Positions 23,057 through 30,900 of a stretch of 31,387 nt of DNA are shown here, one piece after another. Position 1 is the stretch's first letter, and every line of letters starts with the position of its first letter. The notes beneath the pieces were generated by a model, which saw only the letters and a list, made by a program, of their open reading frames with translations, did no database searches and was not told the origin of the DNA. Position numbers and translations under genes: made by a program. The DNA comes from a bacterium (GTDB lineage Bacteria > Joyebacterota > Joyebacteria > Joyebacterales > Joyebacteraceae): the NCBI GenBank assembly GCA_025774935.1, contig JALGZK010000029.1, positions 1-31,387 of the forward strand, written 5' to 3'.

Positions 23057-25783
23057 TCACCGCGGCTCGCCGACGAAGAACCTGAGCGTCCGCTTCTCGG
23101 CGAAATCGTATCCCAGGTCCAGAAGCTCGTTCCCTTCCACGTCGAGAATCTTGAGGGCACCGTTCGTCCCGATGCTGTCCGGGGCCGATCCGCGCAGCCA
23201 CCAGTGGCGGATCATGCCGTCCTCCTCGCTGTCGAGAAACTCGAGCGTATAGGCCCCCGGCTCGAGCTCGACACGGTCCCGGTACGTGATGTCGTCGCCG
23301 AAGTGCCTTCTCCTGGTCACCACCTCTCCGTCCCTGTCGGTGATGGTATAGCTGTTGTCGGCGGCCCGGCCGAAGCCGGGGGTCTCGACGTAGACGATGA
23401 GCTCGGCCGGCAGGACGTGAGGGGCCGGGACCGAAACCGCCAGCCGGTCGTTCGTCGTGTGCTGGTCCGCCCGACCGTTCGGACGTTCGAGCTCGACGAC
23501 GAACCGGGAGTCCTCCGTGAGCCCCGTCCAGTCGGGCGCTGGAAGGGTCACCGTCTCGTCCGCGAGGAACTCGAGCTCGCCCTCCCAGTCGTACTCGCTG
23601 AGGGTTCCGCCCTCGAGCCCGTAGCGGATGAGAACCGAGTCCAGCGTCTCCGAACCCAGGTTCCGGATGCGGACGACGGCCTCGCCGGAGACGGGGTTCA
23701 TCCGCCGATGCTCGCCCTTCGTGGAGGGAGCGAGTACGTCTGCGACAGCGGCGTCGAGCTCGAAGCTGGGAGAGCCGAACGCGAAGAACTGATGAGCGAC
23801 GAGGAATCGTCCGTCGGCCTCTCCGTTGTCGGGATCGTAGGGCTCGATGGTGTAGTCGAGCGTCACCTCTTCGCCCGGTCTCACCCACGGCGTCAGCTCG
23901 TGGTCGTACGTGTCGACGAACGTTCCGGGACACCACCCGGCCCGGTCGAACTGCCACGTGCCGCCCTGGGGGTGCACGGGGTTCATGCCGCAGTCCCGCC
24001 ACACGGTCCATCGGAACCGCTCGGCGCCGTTCACGAGGAGCGCGTGCTCCTTCGCATCCCACTCGCAGCAGTTGTGGGGCCCCGAGTGCCCGTGGCCGGA
24101 GACGCGCGAGCGCACCATGAACCCCGAACCCTCCCAGTCGAGCTTGAGCGTCACGGGCTCGAGCACTTCCTCGTCCACGATGTCCCGGTATCGGTGATCG
24201 GCGAGCGGCCACAGGTTGCGGATGTCGAACACGGGGCGCGGCGGGATGCCCTCGACGAAGACGAACTCGAGGTCGAGGAGCTCGAGTGTGTTCCCGGCCT
24301 CGAGGTCGACCTCGCCGCGAAGCAGCGGCGCGTAGTCGGTCACGTCGTAGATCCACGTGAACCCGTCGTCCCCCAGGTCCAGTCCCTTGCCGTATGGCGT
24401 GATGAACCTCGCCAGCTCGAAGACCTCGACGACCTCGAACGGCTCGCCGTACCAGCTTCTCTCTTCCTGCTCGAGCACGATCGCGTCGTCGCACGGCGTG
24501 TCCTCGAGCCATCCCCCGTCGCCGTCGAACCACGAGTCGTGCGCCTGCCAGACGTCGAGGACCCGCGTGACCGTCGTGGGATCGCGTTCGTCCTCATAGA
24601 GCTCCACAGAGAGCCGGGGCGCGTGAACGCTCTCGGTGCGAAGCGTGGCCTCAGGCCCCGGCTTCACGTCCGCCCGCCCCACGAGCCCGAACGGCAGGCG
24701 CTGGGGCTGACCGAAGGTCGCGCCGTGGTTGCCCCGCGGGGAGCTGTCCACGACGCGCGGACTCTCCGGGTCCGACGTGTCGTCGAAGCGGTACTCGAGC
24801 ACGAGGTGGTCGTAGAAAGGGTGGTCCGGTGCGACCGGGCCGTGCCGCCAGGCGCCCACGGTCTCCCGGTCGAGCGCGACGTCCCAGACGCGCACGTCGT
24901 CGAGATCTCCAGCGTACCAGCCGCCGCTCCTGTAGAGGTTCGCCCCGATCACGAAGCTGTCTATCGTCGGGATCCCCTTCTTCATGTTGCCGGCCGCGTG
25001 CCACTCCTCCCCGTTCAGGTAGACGGCCATCTCGCCGGTCCGCGCGTCCTTCGTGAACGCCCAGTGGTTCCAGCGTCCCTTGTACTCGCCCGGTGCTGCC
25101 TGCTTCGAGAGCCGGTTATTGTTGCCTGAGAGCCTTCCCCCCGCATCCCAGTACACCGTCCCCGTCCCCCACGGCAGGTGCACGTTGACCACTCGCCCGC
25201 CGGTCGACCCCGCCTCCACGACGTTGTCGTTCTGCGGCTGGCTCGCGTCGCCTCTCGCCCAGAACGAGATCGTCAGGCTCGAGTCGATCCCCGCGACGGC
25301 GGCGGGAGGTACCTTCACGTAGTCGGTGCCGGAGAACCGGAGGTAGTGGTCCCCCGCGACCGGACCGTCGGGGTCGTCCCAGTACGTGAAGTGGTGGAAC
25401 CGCGGCTCGTCGCAGTACCGGAGTTCCTTTGGAGACTCACCCTCGACGCGGAAGGAGGGATGCGTGTGGAGCGTCGACTCCATGCGCCCGGTGTGAACGT
25501 GCACGCGCGTGTGCGTAGAGACGTCCCACTCGCCGCAGGGATACTCGTCCCCAACGGTGGCCTCGTCGCACTTGAGCGTGTACCGCATGAGGATCTGCTC
25601 CCACGTGCGGTCGTCGTCAGGGAAGTCGAAGTAGTCGCGTCGCGTCTCGATGTCGTCGAAGGTGAACGTGCGGACGACGAGGGTGTCGCCCGGCGCGGCT
25701 GCCGAGATTCGTGGCAGCACTGCGAGAACGACGAGAAGACTGACGGCGGCGGTGATGGTACGGCCCGGTCCCCGTGCGGTCAT
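23057..25783 (-). CDS. Secreted PNGase F-like glycoamidase with inserted LamG domain and CARDB-like region
   Basis: 908 residues with a signal peptide to about residue 30. By eye it contains both halves of peptide-N-glycosidase F. YPCGEWDVSTHTRV (residues 81-94) matches the segment holding PNGase F Asp60 (here D87). RFITPYGKGL with DVTDYAPLLRG (459-490) belongs to the same N-domain. GHGHSGPHNCCEWDAKEH with DRAGWCPG (563-620) is the C-domain, with E574 at the place of Glu206. Between the N-domain pieces a LamG/concanavalin-like domain (about 145-315) is inserted. The segment around Glu118 of PNGase F looks shortened, so activity is uncertain. Residues about 680-790 look like a CARDB Ig-like module. 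It may remove N-linked glycans outside the cell. The promoter is at 25823-25851. Confidence 0.85.
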   Translation of the reverse strand: MTARGPGRTITAAVSLLVVLAVLPRISAAAPGDTLVVRTFTFDDIETRRDYFDFPDDDRTWEQILMRYTLKCDEATVGDEYPCGEWDVSTHTRVHVHTGRMESTLHTHPSFRVEGESPKELRYCDEPRFHHFTYWDDPDGPVAGDHYLRFSGTDYVKVPPAAVAGIDSSLTISFWARGDASQPQNDNVVEAGSTGGRVVNVHLPWGTGTVYWDAGGRLSGNNNRLSKQAAPGEYKGRWNHWAFTKDARTGEMAVYLNGEEWHAAGNMKKGIPTIDSFVIGANLYRSGGWYAGDLDDVRVWDVALDRETVGAWRHGPVAPDHPFYDHLVLEYRFDDTSDPESPRVVDSSPRGNHGATFGQPQRLPFGLVGRADVKPGPEATLRTESVHAPRLSVELYEDERDPTTVTRVLDVWQAHDSWFDGDGGWLEDTPCDDAIVLEQEERSWYGEPFEVVEVFELARFITPYGKGLDLGDDGFTWIYDVTDYAPLLRGEVDLEAGNTLELLDLEFVFVEGIPPRPVFDIRNLWPLADHRYRDIVDEEVLEPVTLKLDWEGSGFMVRSRVSGHGHSGPHNCCEWDAKEHALLVNGAERFRWTVWRDCGMNPVHPQGGTWQFDRAGWCPGTFVDTYDHELTPWVRPGEEVTLDYTIEPYDPDNGEADGRFLVAHQFFAFGSPSFELDAAVADVLAPSTKGEHRRMNPVSGEAVVRIRNLGSETLDSVLIRYGLEGGTLSEYDWEGELEFLADETVTLPAPDWTGLTEDSRFVVELERPNGRADQHTTNDRLAVSVPAPHVLPAELIVYVETPGFGRAADNSYTITDRDGEVVTRRRHFGDDITYRDRVELEPGAYTLEFLDSEEDGMIRHWWLRGSAPDSIGTNGALKILDVEGNELLDLGYDFAEKRTLRFFVGEPR

Positions 25784-25822
25784 GATAGCTTCCTCTCCCG
25801 GACGGTCTCAGAGTGTCTCGCC

Positions 25823-25851
25823 ATTGTACTCCGACTCCGCTCCTTCGTCAG
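25823..25851 (-). promoter_or_regulatory. Putative promoter of the PNGase F-like gene
   Basis: Minus strand CTGACG (25851-25846), 17-bp spacer, TACAAT (25828-25823, 5 of 6 matches). It lies about 40 nt before the ATG. Confidence 0.6.
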
Positions 25852-25892
25852 CACTCCGGAGCGCCGAGGGCCTCCAGAAGGCAAGACGCAGA

Positions 25893-25924
25893 ACGGGGCC
25901 CCCACCCGTGGGTGGAGGCCCCGT
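25893..25924 (-). terminator. Hairpin terminator after the gene remnant
   Basis: ACGGGGCC plus CCACCC pair with GGGTGG plus GGCCCCGT around a 2-nt loop, with one internal mismatch. It is followed on the minus strand by TTCTGCGTCTT. Confidence 0.6.
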
Positions 25925-26214
25925 CCCTTGTGGAGCTGTCCCGACCGCTAGCGAGTCAGAAGCAGCTTCGCCGCTACGTCATGCTCTCCCATCCGGAGTC
26001 TCGCGAAGTAGACGCCGGAGGGAACGGGGTGTCCGGAGATGTCCGTGCCTTCCCAGACCGCGTGGTACCGTCCGCGTTCGAGAGTTCCGCTCACGGGGCG
26101 CTTCACGGCCCGACCGCGGAGGTCGTAGATCACGAGCTTGACCGCTCCGGACGAGCCCGGGAGATCGAACTCGAGCGTGACCGTGTCGGAGAACGGGCTC
26201 GGCCAGCCGCCCGA
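25925..26214 (-). repeat. Direct repeat copy 1: duplicated 3' end of the giant protein gene
   Basis: About 290 bp closely matches 27615-27904 at a constant offset of 1690 bp. It includes the sequence after the stop codon (CCCTTGTGGAG) and the last 89 codons. Similarity ends abruptly near 26214. Confidence 0.85.
25948..26214 (-). pseudogene. Remnant FlgD-like C-terminal sorting domain
   Basis: The frame encodes GGWPSPFSDTVTLEFDLP to GVYFARLRMGEHDVAAKLLLTR with a stop at 25948. It is nearly the same as the end of the protein at 27638-31387 (GWPNPFTDTVRLEFDLP to KLLLTR). Upstream of about 26214 the frame stays open to 26430 but becomes Arg/Gly/Pro-rich with no signal peptide, ribosome site or domain. 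It looks like the tail of a lost surface protein gene, or a duplicated 3' fragment, not an expressed gene. Substitutions are mostly conservative, which suggests decay is recent or that the source gene was functional until lately. Confidence 0.75.
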
Positions 26215-26411
26215 CCACTCAGCACGAGCTTCCCGCCGTTCTTGACGGCGGAAGGGGACGTACGTACCGCACCCCCCTGGTTCGGGTGCGCCTCCACCGC
26301 GCGGGCTCGCCCGACTGGAGTCGCCCGACGAACCGGCGTATCGAGCGAGCCGTGGCTCTGCCTCCGGTGGGACGACACAGATCGGTCGCGCCGGGTGAGC
26401 TCTCCTCATTC
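26215..26411. other. Intergenic, hairpins only
   Basis: No gene is supported. Two short hairpins are visible: CTTCCCGCCGT/ACGGCGGAAG (one bulge, about 26228-26254) and CGCACCC/GGGTGCG (about 26268-26291). Neither is followed by a T-run. Confidence 0.4.
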
Positions 26412-26440
26412 TTGACAACGAACTTCTCATATGCTAAGCT
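26412..26440 (+). promoter_or_regulatory. Putative promoter upstream of element copy B
   Basis: Consensus TTGACA (26412-26417), 17-bp spacer, TAAGCT (26435-26440), in locally AT-richer DNA. The 80-nt element begins 28 nt after the -10. Confidence 0.6.
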
Positions 26441-26467
26441 CCTTATCACCGCACCAAGGGGCGTCTG

Positions 26468-26547
26468 GCAGTCCGCTGAGCACGCCTGCCCGAGGGCAGG
26501 AAGTCAGAGGTTGGCGACCTCTCGCCCCGACCAAACACCACACATAG
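26468..26547 (+). ncRNA. 80-nt two-hairpin element, copy B (candidate leader RNA)
   Basis: It runs GCAGTC to CACATAG with hairpin 1 CCTGCCCGAGGGCAGG, linker AAGTC, hairpin 2 AGAGGT-TGGCG-ACCTCT, then CGCCCCGACCAAAC. It is 90 percent identical to copy A (72 of 80 positions), and both stems are invariant. It lies between a good promoter and the Cys-rich secreted protein gene (start codon 204 nt downstream), so it is probably transcribed as part of that leader. No known riboswitch class is recognised. Confidence 0.6.
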
Positions 26548-26750
26548 CCGTGGCCACGAAGCACGGCCCATCCGGTCGCGCGGGAAGTGAGATAGGCGTG
26601 AGCGGAGCTGGTGAGCCTGCGGGTCTCGGCGCGTCGGTCGAGTTCGACCGGTTCGTGCTGCGCGCTGGTTCAGTCCTGGGCGATCCGGTCGTCAATGGCG
26701 TTCCGTAATCCGGAGGCGCCAGGAGCACGTCGCCAGACGGAGGTGGGATG

Positions 26751-27563
26751 ATGAAAGGGACACCAGCCGCGCTGACGGTCGCGTGCTTGGTCATCGCAGC
26801 TGCGAGCGGACCAGCTCACGAGGGCGGTGGCCGCCACACCGCCGGAGGCTGCAACCACACGCACCATGCAGGCACGAACGTGCAGTGTAACAACCCCGGT
26901 CAAACCTGCACCCCTCCGGGGGGCGGGGTCGGAACGTGCAAGGACGTCAAGGGGTCCTCCGGCATCGTGGACTGGCGGGACTGCAAGTGCGTCAAGAACA
27001 ACTCGGGCACAGAGAGTTTCATAACGACTGCCGGATGGTTCATGGTCGATGTCGATCCCCCTGAGATCCTGCCAGGCAGCACGAACGTCTTCACGATCCA
27101 AGACACGAGCTCCATGGACGCCATGAAGTTCTTGTTCGGCGACGGCGGCACCGTCATCGACAGCCTGGAAGGCGGCGCGTTCGGTCAGATGATGATCGCC
27201 TTCGACACCGTAGCGCCGCCCATCACCGGCACGGTACTGGACTTTCAGCTCAACTTCCCCTCCTACGACATCCTCGGCCACCCGACGGGCACGAACCACT
27301 GGGGGCTCGCGTCGGGAAGTCCACTGGAGGTGGTGTACGACTTCCATCACGATGCCTTCGTTGTCGAGAGCGGCGACGCACTGCTTCTCGAGGTCCACAA
27401 CGATCTGCTGCCCCCCCGATTCGCGTGGATGGCGCTGGCCATCCGTGACTTCGCTCCGGGAAGATCGGCGTTCATGGTCACGGAGGCAGAGGAGCTCCCC
27501 GGCCTCACGGAGGTCGAGGAGAAGGAATGGGGATGGGGAACCATCAAGGCGCTCTATCGCTGA
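26751..27563 (+). CDS. Secreted Cys/His-rich protein with C-terminal WGTIKALYR tail, unknown function
   Basis: 270 residues. The ATG at 26751 (6 nt after GGAGGT) is preferred over the one at 26748. A signal peptide (TPAALTVACLVIAAASGPA) precedes a His/Gly-rich segment (HEGGGRHTAGGCNHTHH) and a six-cysteine module with QCNNPGQTCTPPGG, GTCKDV and DCKCV. Then comes a beta-rich domain of about 150 residues without a recognised family. The end EKEWGWGTIKALYR matches the tail of the protein at 7316-7945. It has its own promoter, the 80-nt leader element and a strong terminator. The gene sits between two copies of a 290-bp duplicated 3' end, in opposite orientation, so it may have been inserted there. 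Confidence 0.82.
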   Translation: MKGTPAALTVACLVIAAASGPAHEGGGRHTAGGCNHTHHAGTNVQCNNPGQTCTPPGGGVGTCKDVKGSSGIVDWRDCKCVKNNSGTESFITTAGWFMVDVDPPEILPGSTNVFTIQDTSSMDAMKFLFGDGGTVIDSLEGGAFGQMMIAFDTVAPPITGTVLDFQLNFPSYDILGHPTGTNHWGLASGSPLEVVYDFHHDAFVVESGDALLLEVHNDLLPPRFAWMALAIRDFAPGRSAFMVTEAEELPGLTEVEEKEWGWGTIKALYR

Positions 27564-27586
27564 TTTCCCGACCACGTCCCTGAGAA

Positions 27587-27615
27587 AGAGGCCGCTGCGA
27601 TGCAGCGGCCTCTTC
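27587..27615. terminator. Bidirectional intrinsic terminator
   Basis: A 13-bp perfect stem AAGAGGCCGCTGC/GCAGCGGCCTCTT around a 3-nt loop. On the minus strand it is followed by TTCTC. It serves the convergent genes ending at 27563 (+) and 27638 (-). Confidence 0.85.
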
Positions 27616-27904
27616 CCTTGTGGAGTTGCCCCGACCGTTAGCGTGTCAGAAGCAGCTTTGTCGCTACGTCATGCTCTCCCATCCGGAGTCTCGCGAAGTA
27701 GACGCCGGAGGGTACCGGCTGTCCGGAGACGTCCGTGCCGTCCCAGACCGCCTGGTGCCGCCCGCGTCCAAGCGTGCCGCTCACGAGGCGCTTCACGGCC
27801 CGGCCGCGAAGGTCGTAGATCACGAGCTCGACCGCTCCGGAGGAGCCGGGCAGATCGAACTCGAGCCTGACCGTGTCGGTGAACGGGTTCGGCCAGCCGC
27901 GCGA
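27615..27904 (-). repeat. Direct repeat copy 2: 3' end of the giant protein gene
   Basis: Intact counterpart of 25925-26214, covering the FlgD-like domain and the bases after the stop codon. Confidence 0.85.
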
Positions 27905-30900
27905 GAGCGCGAGACCGAGCTGACCGGCGGTCGTGACGGCCGCGGCCCCTGTGCCGACAGTATCCTCGGAGCCGTCGCCGTAGACCGCGCGCAGCTCGTA
28001 CCAGAACGTCGTAGCCGGCCACGTCGTCTCGTCCTCGTAGACCCCAGGCGACACCGGCGCGAGCAGTCCTTCGTTCAGCTTCTCGAACGGGCCCTCGGGC
28101 GTCGTCGAGCGGTAGATGTTGAACCCGAAGATGCCGGCGAGCGCGTCTATCGACCAGCGGAGCACGACGACGTCCTCCTCCTCGGCCAGCACCGCGTAGA
28201 ACGAACCCTCGACCGGCGTCCACTGGAGCGGGTTGCTCAAATCGCACGCCTTGACCTGCATCGAGCCGGTGGGAACGCCAACCGGCACGAGGAGAGAGAT
28301 GATCTCGTCGGACCAGCTGATGCAGTTGCCGGCGAGCACCTGGAAGCCTCCGTCGAACACGACCGCGAACGAGTCGCGAGGAGCTTCCCAGAAGCCGAGA
28401 CCGAAGATCTCGATCTCGTCCTCGCCGGGGGTGCCTGCGTACTGATCCGCGGACAGGAGCTCCGGCGGCTCCGCGACGACCAGGACCCGGGCCGGACCCT
28501 CCGAGCTGCCGCCGCAGCCGTTCGTCGCCGACACGCAGTACTCACCCTCGATGGCGGGGACCACCGTGGACGTCTCGCTGCCCGCCCAGAGCTCCTCGCC
28601 GTCAAGAAGCAGCCCGTACGTCACCGCGCGAGAGACAGGCTCCCAGCTCACGACCACGTCGTCTCCGAAGCACGCCAACTCCGGGTCGAGCGCCGGGCGC
28701 TCGGGGGCCGGAGGCGGTCCGTTCACCGTGATCTCCATCGAGGACGGCGCGCTCTGGCAGCCACTCTCGAGGTCGACGATTACGAGCGTGACGGTGAACT
28801 CGCCTGGCAGGCCGGGATCGAAGTCGTAGCAGTTCGCTGGACGCCCGCCCTTGAGCGCTGAGGAGTCGAGGTTGCCCTCGTTCGGCGCCTTCCGGGTGAC
28901 TTCCTGCGGATCGTAAGTCCACACGTACTCCCAGTTCGCCCCTGGCGGAGTCGGCGGGCCGCAGATCGCGAGCGGGAGGTCGTCAATGCAGATCTCCTCA
29001 CAGCCCTCGATCCCGCCCTGAGGTCTCTCGTAGACCTCGACGATCCAGTAGCACCTGCTGACGCAACCGGAGTAGTCCGTCACCCTGAGCTCGAACTCGT
29101 GCACGCCGGGCTCGAGTCCGTCGAGCGACATGCAACGAGTCGTCTCCCCGCCTGGCAGCCAGAGGTAGGCCGCGACGTCGTACGGACCACAGAGACGCTC
29201 GCCGGTCGTGCCCTCGCAGAGCCTGGTCGGCCCGCAGATCTCACACGGGTCGTTCTCGTGGACGTCCACCGTGTGGAAGCACGTCGTGATGCAACCGTTC
29301 AGGTCCGTAACCGTGAGCTCGAAGTCGTAGCTCCCAGGAGTTAGACCCTCGAGCGAGATGCAGCGTGTGGTGTCGCCACCGGGCGACCAGTAGTACGCCG
29401 CCATGCCCTCGGGACCACAGAGCTGGCTCCCCACCGAGCCCTCGCAGATCTCCGCGGGACCCGTGATGATGCACGGGTCGACCTGGAACACCTCGAACGT
29501 AAACGAGCAGGTGCTCTGGCATCCGTTCCCATCGGTGACGGTGAGGTCGAAGTCGTGCGTGCCGACCCCGAGCCCGTCCATCGAGATGCACCGCGTCGTC
29601 TCGCCGCCGGGCGACCAGTCGTAGGCCGCCATCCCGTCGGGACCGCATAGCGTGTAGCCCGTGGCGCCGAGGCACATCGCGTCATCCGGTTCGGCTGTGA
29701 TGTCGCAGTCCGGAAGAGCGTAGACCTCGAAAGTGAACGAGCATGTGGTCTGGCAACCCTCGGCGTTCGTAACGGTGAGGTCGAAGTCGTGCGTGCCGAC
29801 ACCGAGACCGTCCATCGAGATGCACCGTGTCGTCTCGCCGCCAGGCGACCAGCCGTAGGCCGCCATCCCATCGGGTCCGCAGAGTGTATAGCCGGTGGCG
29901 CCGTAGCACATAGCGTCTCCGGGGTCCGCCGTGATCTCGCACGGCGGAAGCGCGTAGACCTCGAACGTGAACGAACAGGTGCTCTGGCAGCCGTTCGCGT
30001 CGGTCACGGTGAGATCGAAGTCGTGCGTTCCGACCCCGAGCCCGTCCATGGAGATGCACGGCGTCGTCTCCCCGCCCGGCGACCAGTCGTACCCCGCCAT
30101 ACCGCCGGGGCCGCAGAGCACGTAGCCGGTGGCCCCCAGGCACATCGCGTCTCCCGGGTCCGGGGTGATGCTGCAGTCGGGGAGCGGATAGACCTCGAAC
30201 GTGAACGAACATGTGCTCTGACACCCGTTGCCATCTGTCACGGTCAGGTCGAAGTCGTGCGTGCCCACCCCGAGCCCGTCCATCGAGATGCACTGGGTGG
30301 TCTCCCCGCCCGGCGACCAGTCGTACCCCGCCATCCCGTCGGGACCGCAGAGCGTGTAGCCCGTGGCCCCGAGGCACATCGCCGCGGCCGGATCGGGAGT
30401 GATGTCGCACGGAGGAAGCTCGTACACCTCGAACGTGAACGAACACGTGCTCACACAGCCGTCCGCGCTCGTGACGGTGAGGTCGAAGTCATGCGTGCCG
30501 ACCCCGAGTCCGTCCATGGAGATGCACTGCGTCGTCTCCCCGCCCGGCGACCAGCTGTAAGACGCGACGCCGTCGGGACCGCAGAGCGTGTAGCCGGTGG
30601 CCCCCAGGCACATCGCCGGCGCCGGGTCGGGCGTGATGTCGCACGGCGGGAGCGGGTACACCTCCGGCGGGAGCGGGTACACCTCGAACGTGAACGAGCA
30701 GGTGCTCTGGCAGCCGTTCGCGTCCGTGACGGTCAGGTCGAAGTCGTGCGTTCCGACCCCGAGCCCGTCCATCGAGATGCAGGTGGTCGTCTCACCTCCC
30801 GGCGACCAGTCGTAGGCCGCCATCCCCTCGGGGCCGCAGAGCGTGTAGCCCGTCTCGCCCAGGCACATCGCCGCAGCCGGATCCGGCGTGATGTCGCAAG

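Noticed and set aside
22919-25129. Plus-strand ORF of 736 aa
   Set aside because: Mirror frame of the PNGase F-like gene in high-GC DNA; no domain, no signal and no ribosome site.
289-26547. The inverted 80-nt copies as ends of a 26-kb mobile element
   Set aside because: No transposase or integrase lies between them, no target duplication is visible, the genes inside look chromosomal, and each copy sits in a promoter-leader setting.
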